Positions 1-6,275 of a DNA stretch of 38,200 bases are shown one piece after another. Each line of letters begins with the position of its first letter. The stretch's first letter is position 1. The translations under genes and the position numbers were made by a program. The DNA is from Phycisphaerae bacterium. GTDB lineage: Bacteria > Planctomycetota > Phycisphaerae > Phycisphaerales > SM1A02. Where the stretch lies: NCBI GenBank assembly GCA_016873355.1, contig VGXK01000001.1:1-38200 (forward strand), given 5' to 3'. The notes under the pieces are model-generated. The model ran no database searches, was not told the DNA's origin, and saw nothing but the letters and a program-made list of their open reading frames with translations.

Positions 1-2
1 CG

Positions 3-995
3 GATGAGGATCAGGGCACGGTCGTCGGCAGCATGTCGGGAAGCCTCTCCGTGAGCGATCGCTTCGCGCGGCGCGCCCCGGAAGGCGCCACGGCCGCGCC
101 GGCCGGCAAGGCGCTCGCCACGCCCGCGGTGCGACGCATCGCGCGGGAGATGAAGGTCGACATTGCGCGCGTGCCGCCGAGCGGACGCGGCGGGCGCGTG
201 ACGGCGAGCGATGTCGCGGCGTTCGCGGGCGGCGCGGGAACGGCGACGCTCGGCGGCGGTCCGCGCCTTGCCCCCGTTCCCAAGGATCTTCCGCCGGTCG
301 ACGCCGACGGCGTCTCGCAGCGCATTCCCTTCCGCGGCGTGCGCCGCAAGATCGCCGAAGCGCTCGATCGTTCCGTGCGCACCGCCGTTCACTTCACCGC
401 CACCGACGACGCGGACGTCACGGAGCTCGAGTCGAAGCGCCGCGAGTATTCGCGCGTCATCGGCCAGAAGCTCTCGATGCTGCCGTTCGTGATGGCGGCG
501 GTCTGCCGCGGACTGCGGCATCACCCGTCGATGAACTCGAACGTGGACGACGCGAACGCGATGATCCTCGTCAAGGGCGTGATCAATCTCGGCATCGCCG
601 TCGACACGGATGCGGGGCTCATGGTGCCGGTCGTTCGCAACGCCGATCGACTTTCGATCGTCGATCTCGGCGAGAGCGTGAGGTCGCTCGCCGCGCGCTG
701 CCGCGATCGCTCGATCACGCGCGAGGAGAGCCTCGGCGGGACCTTCACGATCTCGAACGTGGGCAGCTACGGCGCCATGTACGCCACCCCGATCATCAAC
801 TATCCCGAGGTCGGAATCCTCGCCGTCGGCCGCGCCAAGGAGCGCGTGCTCGTCAAGGACGGCCGCTTCTACGCGGGGTGGTCGCTGCCGCTCTCGATCT
901 CGTGCGATCACCGCGTGGTCGACGGCGCCGAGGCGGCTCGCTTCCTGAACACGGTGGTGCGACTGCTCGAGAGTCCGGTCGATCTGCTCGGCTGA
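3..995 (+). CDS. 2-oxoacid dehydrogenase complex E2 (dihydrolipoamide acyltransferase), 5' partial
   Basis: This is the acyltransferase core of a pyruvate or branched-chain 2-oxoacid dehydrogenase complex, which moves the acyl group from lipoyl-lysine to CoA in the cytoplasm. The frame is open to the left edge; the first codons read DEDQGTVVGSMSG, the typical tail of a lipoyl domain, so the lipoyl domain lies outside the window and the ATG at 33 is internal. Next comes a peripheral-subunit binding domain (LATPAVRRIAREM...GRGGRVTASDV, about 105-230), then the catalytic domain with ISNVGSYGA and the active-site DHRVVDG motif (906-926), in which His and Asp are catalytic. Which 2-oxoacid is used cannot be told without the E1 genes. 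The lipA gene at 12020 makes the cofactor this protein needs. Confidence 0.93.
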   Translation, partial: DEDQGTVVGSMSGSLSVSDRFARRAPEGATAAPAGKALATPAVRRIAREMKVDIARVPPSGRGGRVTASDVAAFAGGAGTATLGGGPRLAPVPKDLPPVDADGVSQRIPFRGVRRKIAEALDRSVRTAVHFTATDDADVTELESKRREYSRVIGQKLSMLPFVMAAVCRGLRHHPSMNSNVDDANAMILVKGVINLGIAVDTDAGLMVPVVRNADRLSIVDLGESVRSLAARCRDRSITREESLGGTFTISNVGSYGAMYATPIINYPEVGILAVGRAKERVLVKDGRFYAGWSLPLSISCDHRVVDGAEAARFLNTVVRLLESPVDLLG

Positions 996-1623
996 CGCGC
1001 ACAATCGCGCGCGAGCGCACCCGGCATCGATCGACGACTTGCGTTGCACGGCGCGCATCGCTCGCTGCAGCGCTTGCTCGGCCTCCAGCATCCGTTCGAG
1101 CCGCTCGATCTTCTCGCGGAACGAGAGCTTCATGAACTCGCGGTGCTGGTGGAGGCGCAGGCCGTCGAAGGTCGTGAGCTTCCCGTCGGCTTCGTCCGCG
1201 CCGTCGTCGGCTGCCGCGTCGCGGCCCTGGAGAACGGCTTCGCCGCCGACTTGAAGGAGGGCTTGCCGATGCGATTGCCGGACGACGCCCGAGTCACGTC
1301 CGTGATTCGCCTTGGAGTGCGGCGAGAGCGGCCCGCCCGCACGACGGACCTGCGCTCGGCGGCATTTCGTCCGTCAAACCCGCCGATTCTCGGCCAAGCG
1401 CGTCGCTCGCGGCGGCGGTGGCGAGGCGGCTCGGGCCCGGGCGGCGCGGCTCCTGCCGGGAGCGGCGGCACCGGCCATGTGGGGTGCGGTTGGACGCTCC
1501 GTTCGAGTGCCGCTCATCCCTTCGCGCCGAACCGCCGATGGTGCGGTCGAGTACCCTGCTTCCCCGCAATCGGAGGGGGCGAAACGCCCCTTTCCTACGA
1601 GCCTCGACCGCCACGGAGAACCC
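996..1623. other. 628-bp gap; possible minus-strand gene remnant
   Basis: No complete gene is convincing here. On the minus strand, from about 1190 down to 1020, one frame reads KLTTFDGLRLHQHREF, MKLSFREKIERLERM and LEAEQALQRAM (the ATG is at 1133), an amphipathic, charged sequence with the very high third-position GC of the real genes. It has no ATG, GTG or TTG start upstream of 1133, and no stop in any minus frame between 1129 and the end of the E2 gene, so it would read on antisense to E2. It may be the remnant of a small hypothetical protein gene. The part from 1300 to 1560 shows nothing recognisable apart from a TACCCT box at 1552-1557 that could be the -10 of the next gene. Confidence 0.4.
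1574..1593 (+). promoter_or_regulatory. GC hairpin followed by TTT in the leader of the nucleotide-sugar dehydrogenase gene
   Basis: GGGGCG (1576-1581) pairs with CGCCCC (1585-1590) across an AAA loop. The stem can extend by a G-T and an A-T pair into the TTT that follows. It has the shape of a short intrinsic terminator or attenuator 30 nt upstream of the ATG at 1624. It could also simply end antisense or upstream transcription. No leader peptide or riboswitch-like fold is seen. Confidence 0.35.
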
Positions 1624-3051
1624 ATGAGCCCCGCGACCGCGACCCGCAATTCGAAGAAGCGCTCGAGCACCAGGACGACCTCGCGCGCGAGCGCCCCAGC
1701 CGCCCGCATGAGCCCGGCCGCGAGCGCGCTCATGAAGAAGCTCGTCAATCGCACCGCCACGATCGGCGTCGTCGGACTCGGCTATGTCGGACTCCCGCTC
1801 ATCCGCGCCATCCGCGACGGCGGCTTCCCCGTCATCGGCTACGACATCGATCAGCGCAAGATCGATGATCTCGAAGCGGGCCGCGCGTACATCCAGCATC
1901 TCGGGCCGCGCTTCTTCAAGGATCTCTCGAAGGACAGGAAGTTCCGCCCCACGGCGAATCCGCGCCTGCTCGAGGAGGCCGACGCGATCCTGCTCTGCGT
2001 GCCCACGCCGCTCGGCAAGCATCGCGAGCCCGATCTCTCCTTCGTGCTGAACTCGACGCGCATGGTTTCGGAGGTGCTGCGCGAGGGTCAGCTCATCGTG
2101 CTCGAGAGCACGACCTATCCCGGCACCACGCGCGATGAAATGCTGCCGATCCTCGAGCACAGCCCGCGCGGTCGCCAGCTCGAGCACGGCAACGATTACT
2201 TCCTGGCGTTCAGCCCCGAGCGCGAGGATCCGGGCTCGATCGGCCGCACCGCCGCCGTCATTCCCAAGCTCGTCGGCGGTCTCGATCCCGTCGCCACCGA
2301 TCTCGCCATGGCCCTCTACAGCCGCGTGGTGAAGACCGCGCATCGCGTGACGAGCGCCGAGGTCGCCGAGAGCGCGAAGCTTCTCGAGAACATCTTCCGC
2401 GCCGTGAACATCGCGCTCGTGAACGAGATGAAGACGGTGCTCGCCGAGATGAACATCGACGTGTGGGAGGTGATCGCCGCGGCGAGCACGAAGCCGTTCG
2501 GCTTCATGCCCTTCTATCCGGGCCCGGGACTCGGCGGCCACTGCATCCCGCTCGATCCCTTCTACCTCTCGTGGAAGGCGCGCGAAGTCGGACGCACCAC
2601 GCGCTTCATCGAGCTCGCCGGCGAAGTGAACAGCGCCATGCCGCACTACGTGATCGAGCGCGTGCAGCACGCGCTGAACGACGACGGCAAGAGCCTCTCG
2701 GGCTCCAAGGTGCTCGTGATGGGCATCGCGTACAAGAAGAACATCGACGACAGCCGCGAGAGTCCGGCGGCGGAGATCATCGAGCTCCTGCGCGATCGCG
2801 GCGCCGTCGTGAGCTACCACGATCCGCATCTGCCGCACTTCCCCTCGATGCGCAAGCACCGCATCGATCTCAAGAGCAAGCCGCTCAACGCCGGCACGCT
2901 CCGTTCGCAGGACTGCGTGCTCATCGTCACCGATCACGACGCGGTCGACTACGACCTCGTGGGATCGGCGTCGAAGCTCGTCGTCGACACCCGCAACGCG
3001 ATGGAGCGGGTTCCGCCGAAGAGGGTGAAGGCGCGCCTCGTGAAGGCCTGA
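1624..3051 (+). CDS. UDP-glucose/UDP-N-acetylglucosamine-type nucleotide-sugar dehydrogenase
   Basis: The product (475 aa) is a cytoplasmic NAD-dependent enzyme that oxidises a UDP-sugar at C6 to a uronic acid for surface polysaccharide. The Rossmann motif GVVGLGYVGLP is at residues 48-58, the central domain has SAEVAESAKLLENIFRAVNI, and the catalytic Cys307 lies in PGPGLGGHCIPLDPFY. The HCIPLDPFYLSWKAR form is most like the WbpA/TviB group acting on UDP-GlcNAc or UDP-GlcNAcA rather than UDP-glucose, but the substrate is inferred. The start at 1624 is chosen because GGAGA precedes it; it gives a 40-residue Ser/Thr/Arg/Ala-rich tail before the fold that most family members lack. ATGs at 1708 and 1732 are alternatives without a visible ribosome binding site. 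No glycosyltransferase neighbours are present. Confidence 0.93.
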   Translation: MSPATATRNSKKRSSTRTTSRASAPAARMSPAASALMKKLVNRTATIGVVGLGYVGLPLIRAIRDGGFPVIGYDIDQRKIDDLEAGRAYIQHLGPRFFKDLSKDRKFRPTANPRLLEEADAILLCVPTPLGKHREPDLSFVLNSTRMVSEVLREGQLIVLESTTYPGTTRDEMLPILEHSPRGRQLEHGNDYFLAFSPEREDPGSIGRTAAVIPKLVGGLDPVATDLAMALYSRVVKTAHRVTSAEVAESAKLLENIFRAVNIALVNEMKTVLAEMNIDVWEVIAAASTKPFGFMPFYPGPGLGGHCIPLDPFYLSWKAREVGRTTRFIELAGEVNSAMPHYVIERVQHALNDDGKSLSGSKVLVMGIAYKKNIDDSRESPAAEIIELLRDRGAVVSYHDPHLPHFPSMRKHRIDLKSKPLNAGTLRSQDCVLIVTDHDAVDYDLVGSASKLVVDTRNAMERVPPKRVKARLVKA

Positions 3052-3106
3052 TCCGGCGCCGGCGCTCGGGGGCGCGCCTTTCGACGCGGCGGAATCGCGT
3101 GGGCGC

Positions 3107-3135
3107 TTGTGGCGCTCCCGGCAGGGGCGTATCCT
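3107..3135 (+). promoter_or_regulatory. Sigma70-type promoter ending 7 nt before a start codon
   Basis: TTGTGG at 3107-3112 and TATCCT at 3130-3135 are separated by exactly 17 nt. Only 7 nt lie between the -10 box and the ATG at 3143, so transcription would begin at or next to the A of the ATG. No Shine-Dalgarno sequence precedes that ATG, as expected for a leaderless mRNA. This is seen by eye; the start site is unmapped. Confidence 0.5.
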
Positions 3136-3142
3136 TCGCGGC

Positions 3143-3475
3143 ATGCGAAGCAAGGCGAATCGTTCCCTTCCGGCGACCCGCCTCGGCGCGGGCGTCGTCG
3201 GCGCGGTCGCGGCGCTCGGCGTGGCGAGCGCGTTCGCGGCCACCGCGTCGGCCGATCCGCAGGGCCAGGCGACCGTGCTCTCGCCCAACTCTGAAGGCGG
3301 GAAGGGCGGCGACCAGACCGCGGCCGGCGAGGCCAAGACGCCGAAGAAGCCCGACACGCCGCTCGACAACACCTGGCTCGCGCCGCCGCTTCCCGGCTAC
3401 GTGCTCATGTTCGTGCTCGGCGGCGCGGTCGTGGCGCTGAACCTCTGGTCGAGCAAGCGCACCCAACTCGACTGA
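3143..3475 (+). CDS. Small exported or membrane protein of unknown function
   Basis: Unrecognised, 110 aa. Residues 1-38 look like a signal peptide or first membrane segment: basic MRSKANR, then a hydrophobic Ala/Val/Gly stretch ending in ATASA-DP. A Gly/Lys/Pro-rich middle section follows (EGGKGGDQTAAG...KTPKKPDTPLDN), then one clear transmembrane helix near the C-terminus (YVLMFVLGGAVVALNLW) with a basic cytoplasmic tail. An ATG at 3107 in frame would add 12 residues but lies on the -35 box. It probably heads a cluster with the genes at 3519, 3832 and 4153, with a 43-nt gap to the next one. No function can be assigned from the sequence. Confidence 0.7.
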   Translation: MRSKANRSLPATRLGAGVVGAVAALGVASAFAATASADPQGQATVLSPNSEGGKGGDQTAAGEAKTPKKPDTPLDNTWLAPPLPGYVLMFVLGGAVVALNLWSSKRTQLD

Positions 3476-3518
3476 CGCGCGGCGCGATCCGACGAATCAA
3501 CCCTTCGAGGAGTTCCTC

Positions 3519-3815
3519 ATGAAGCAACGACGCACCGCACTGCACGGACTTGTCGTGCTCAACGCGCTGCTGCTCGGAGCGCTCGCCTACGTGACGTTCA
3601 ACCCGACGGCGAACGCACAGGCTCGGCGCAACGGCCTCTACACGATCGTCGGCGGAACGGTGAACGGTCAGCCCGCCGGCGTGGCGTACATCGTGGACGA
3701 AGTGAACCAGGAGATGGTCGCCATCTCGTGGAACGAGCCGAATCGCATTCTCACCGGTCTCGGCTACGCGAATCTCGCCACCGATGCGCAGCGTGCCGCG
3801 GCGTCCCGCCCCTGA
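3519..3815 (+). CDS. Small secreted protein, first of a related pair
   Basis: Unrecognised, 98 aa. The start follows GAGGAG with good spacing. Residues 1-34 form a signal peptide (MKQRR, then LHGLVVLNALLLGALAYV, ending in NANAQA-like small residues). The mature part of about 64 residues contains GLYTIVGGTVNGQPAG and VAYIVDEVNQEMVAISWN, a beta-rich pattern. The next gene encodes a protein of similar size with YELVYVVDSRGETLFIYYIE in the matching place, so the two look like diverged paralogues. They lie 16 nt apart and just upstream of deoC. No catalytic residues or cysteines stand out. It is likely a periplasmic or surface protein; its role is unknown. Confidence 0.75.
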   Translation: MKQRRTALHGLVVLNALLLGALAYVTFNPTANAQARRNGLYTIVGGTVNGQPAGVAYIVDEVNQEMVAISWNEPNRILTGLGYANLATDAQRAAASRP

Positions 3816-3831
3816 ATCGGAGGAACACGCC

Positions 3832-4149
3832 ATGACGCAACGCTCCAGCAAGATCGGAACCTCGATTCTCGGCGCAAGCGCCTTCGTGCTCGCCGCGCTC
3901 ACGATCATCCAGGCGGGCAAGCCTCCCGCGTTCGCGGAGACGGCCAACAGCGGCGGATTCGGGTACAGCGTGGCCACGATCCGCAGCGGCCAGGGTCCGA
4001 ACGAGCGCCCGTACGAGCTCGTCTACGTGGTCGACAGCCGCGGCGAGACGCTCTTCATCTACTACATCGAGAACTCGACCGGGCAGCGCATGCAGCTGCG
4101 CCAGGCGCTCTCGCTGCCGGCGCTCTTCCGGCAGGCGCGCGGAGGATGA
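3832..4149 (+). CDS. Small secreted protein, second of a related pair
   Basis: Unrecognised, 105 aa. The ATG at 3832 is preceded by GGAGGA at a normal distance; an in-frame upstream ATG at 3784 would add 16 poorly hydrophobic residues and overlap the previous gene, so it is rejected. A signal peptide or anchor covers about residues 1-35 (MTQRSSK, ILGASAFVLAALTII, AFAETA). The mature part has FGYSVATIRSGQ and LVYVVDSRGETLFIYYIEN, matching the layout of the preceding gene's product. Its last codons contain GGAGGA, which serves as ribosome binding site for deoC 3 nt downstream, so the two are probably translated together. Function unknown. Confidence 0.77.
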   Translation: MTQRSSKIGTSILGASAFVLAALTIIQAGKPPAFAETANSGGFGYSVATIRSGQGPNERPYELVYVVDSRGETLFIYYIENSTGQRMQLRQALSLPALFRQARGG

Positions 4150-4152
4150 GTC

Positions 4153-5145
4153 GTGCGCGACGGCGACCGCAACGGCAGCGCGGCGGCGACGGCGCCGTCG
4201 ACCGTTCGGGTCGCTGACTCCTTCGCGGGGCCGCTCTCGCCGCCCGTCGACGCGGTGATGGCGGCGCGTCGCGCCGCGTACTTCACCACGCGAAGCATCA
4301 AGACCGACTCGAAGCGCCAGGGTCTGCGCCTGGCGCTGTCGATGGTGGACCTCACCACGCTCGAAGGCAAGGACACGCCGGAGAAGGTCCGCGCGCTCTG
4401 CCGCAAGGCGATCCGTCCCTACGAGGGCGAGATCTCGCCCCCGGTTCCGAGCGTGGCCGCGGTGTGCGTCTATCCGAATCTCGTGCCGGTGGCGAAGGAG
4501 ACGCTGCGCGGAAGTCCCGTGAAGGTCGCGGCGGTGGCGACGGGATTCCCGAGCGGCCAGTATCCGCTCGAAGTTCGCCTGGCCGATGTTCGCGCCGCGG
4601 TTTCCGACGGCGCCGACGAGATCGACATGGTGATCAATCGCGGCGCGTTCCTCTCCGGGAAGTACGGCGTCGTCGCGGACGAGATTCGGCGCACGCGCGA
4701 GGCGTGCGGCGCCGCGCACCTCAAGATCATTCTCGAAACGGGCGAACTCGAGACGCTCGACCTGGTGCGACGCGCGAGCGATCTGGCGATTCACGCGGCG
4801 GCGTTGGCGGGGCCGGTTCGAGACGGTGAAGTGTTCATCAAGACCTCGACCGGCAAGGTCACGCCCGCGGCGACCATGCCCGTGACGCTCGTCATGCTCG
4901 AAGCGATCCGCGATCACTTCCTGCGGCACGGCGTGCGCATCGGCATGAAGCCGGCCGGCGGCATCCGCGCGGCGAAGCAGGCGCTCCACTACCTGGTGAT
5001 GGTGAAGGAGACGCTCGGCGAGGCGTGGCTGACGCCCGATCTCTTCCGATTCGGCGCGAGCGCGCTGGCGAACGACCTGCTGCGGCAGATCGTCAGGCTC
5101 GAGCGCGGCGTCTACATGGCCGGCACGGATTTCAGCGAGGCGTAG
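4153..5145 (+). CDS. deoC: Deoxyribose-phosphate aldolase (DERA)
   Basis: It cleaves 2-deoxyribose 5-phosphate to acetaldehyde and glyceraldehyde 3-phosphate in deoxynucleoside breakdown (cytoplasm). The product is 330 aa, the long form that resembles human DERA (YFTTRSIKTDSKRQ, MVDLTTLEGKDTPEKV) rather than the shorter E. coli type. The Schiff-base lysine is K230 in VFIKTSTGK, the second catalytic lysine is K266 in GMKPAGGIR, and the catalytic Asp is D158 in DEIDMVI. Translation starts at GTG 4153 behind GGAGGA (4141-4146), which lies inside the preceding small gene, 3 nt after its stop. The first 30 residues are an extension of low complexity. No other deoxynucleoside genes are nearby, so the link to the secreted proteins upstream is unexplained. 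Confidence 0.93.
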   Translation: MRDGDRNGSAAATAPSTVRVADSFAGPLSPPVDAVMAARRAAYFTTRSIKTDSKRQGLRLALSMVDLTTLEGKDTPEKVRALCRKAIRPYEGEISPPVPSVAAVCVYPNLVPVAKETLRGSPVKVAAVATGFPSGQYPLEVRLADVRAAVSDGADEIDMVINRGAFLSGKYGVVADEIRRTREACGAAHLKIILETGELETLDLVRRASDLAIHAAALAGPVRDGEVFIKTSTGKVTPAATMPVTLVMLEAIRDHFLRHGVRIGMKPAGGIRAAKQALHYLVMVKETLGEAWLTPDLFRFGASALANDLLRQIVRLERGVYMAGTDFSEA

Positions 5146-5184
5146 CGGGCGCCTGCGGCGATGGGGGCTGCGACCGCGGCGCGC

Positions 5185-5346
5185 CTAGAGCGGTTCCTCC
5201 TCAATCGTAGCGATCTGGCGGGCTGCGACTTCGTGTGGCATCGTCGGGCTCCATCGGCGGATCCTCAAGATCCGCCTGCTTCGCCCTCCTTGCCACACTC
5301 GTCTCGCCAACGCCAGCTCGCTACGCCTGAGTCGTCACCGCTCTAG
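5185..5346. repeat. 162-bp imperfect inverted repeat (MITE/REP-like palindromic element)
   Basis: The two 78-79-nt arms align on each other's reverse complement almost without gaps and share about 60% identity. The paired blocks, outside to inside, are CTAGAGCGGT (5185-5194/5337-5346), CGTAGCG (5206-5212/5319-5325), CTGGCG (5215-5220/5311-5316), GTGTGGCA (5233-5240/5291-5298) and GGCGGATC (5256-5263/5269-5276) around a 5-nt CTCAA loop. Perfect outer and inner ends with worn middle parts look like a decayed mobile palindrome or a long hairpin RNA. It fills the gap between convergent deoC and the ThuA gene, and its right end encodes the last residues LER and the stop of the ThuA protein. It may also act as a two-way terminator. 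No second copy was noticed in this window. Confidence 0.75.
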
Positions 5347-6258
5347 CGAACCATCGGACGGCGCGCTCGGTGTTGCGCTCGGCGTCGCGCCGCGGGTCGC
5401 CTTCGGCTTCGAGCTCGGCGCCGCGCTCGAATCGAGGCCCGCCGCCCAGAGGATTCCGCCGAGCAGATGCTCGCGGAAGAGCGGCTCGGAGAAGCTCTCC
5501 TTCGTGTGGCCGCCGCCCGTGTACCAAGAGCGGCCGCCGTCGAACTCGTGGTACCACGCGATCGGATGATCGGCGCCCATCGTGGCCGGCGCCGGTTCGT
5601 AGGTCGATTCGTCGAGCGACATGAGCACGCGGATTCCTTCGGTGCCGCGCGGATTCGATCGGAACGAGTACCACTCGTCGGTGCGCATCCAGCGTTCCGG
5701 AAGCATGCGCGTGCTCGCGTGATCGCGGACCTCCACGGTCTGCGTCGCAGACTGCACCGGCGGATGCGTCTGGAAGTACGCGCCGACGAGCTTGCCGTAC
5801 CAGGGCCACTCGTACTCGGTGTCGGACGCGGCATGAATCCCCGCATAGCCGCCGCCGGCGCGGATGTATCGCTCGAAGGCCGCTTGCTGCTCGTCGTTCA
5901 GGACTTCGCCGGAGGTCGAAAGCCAGACGACGGCGCGGTACCGCGTCAGGTTGTCGTCGGTGAACGCGGCGGCGTCTTCCGTCGCGTCGATCTCGAACGC
6001 GCCCGCGCCGATCTCGCGCACGGCGCGGATGCCGTCGGGAATCGAGTCGTGCCGGAAGGCCGCCGTCTTGGTGAAGACGAGCACGCGCGGCAGTGGCGCC
6101 GGCGCCGAATCGCCCTTCGGCTGCGGCGGCGCCGATTTCGGGGCCGGCGCAGCGCCCTGGGACGACGCGGCCGCCGGTCCCTGCCCGAGGCGGAGGCCGA
6201 CGGCCGCGATCATCATCAGAACGAACGCCGTGATCATCAACGGGCGCGAGCCGATCAT
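5335..6258 (-). CDS. ThuA-domain protein with N-terminal membrane anchor
   Basis: The product (307 aa) begins with a hydrophobic helix (residues 7-25) and a Pro/Ala/Lys linker, then a ThuA-type class I glutamine-amidotransferase-like fold from about residue 57 (RVLVFTKTAAFRHDSIPDGI, GGGYAGIHAASDTEYEWPWY at 135-154, IAWYHEFDGGRSWYTGGGH). ThuA proteins are linked to sugar use, and in planctomycetes similar domains sit in many exported proteins; the substrate here is unknown. It would act outside the cytoplasmic membrane. It is the third gene of the operon, 17 nt after the VIT-VWA gene. The C-terminal tail is a low-complexity Ser/Ala/Pro/Lys stretch whose last three codons and stop lie in the palindromic element at 5185-5346, so the original end may have been replaced. 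Confidence 0.85.
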   Translation of the reverse strand: MIGSRPLMITAFVLMMIAAVGLRLGQGPAAASSQGAAPAPKSAPPQPKGDSAPAPLPRVLVFTKTAAFRHDSIPDGIRAVREIGAGAFEIDATEDAAAFTDDNLTRYRAVVWLSTSGEVLNDEQQAAFERYIRAGGGYAGIHAASDTEYEWPWYGKLVGAYFQTHPPVQSATQTVEVRDHASTRMLPERWMRTDEWYSFRSNPRGTEGIRVLMSLDESTYEPAPATMGADHPIAWYHEFDGGRSWYTGGGHTKESFSEPLFREHLLGGILWAAGLDSSAAPSSKPKATRGATPSATPSAPSDGSLER

Positions 6259-6275
6259 GCCCGCAGGCTACTCGG

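Noticed and set aside
1294..3372. Long minus-strand open frame opposite the nucleotide-sugar dehydrogenase
   Set aside because: The plus strand encodes a full, motif-bearing enzyme in the same place; the minus frame is an Arg/His-rich shadow.
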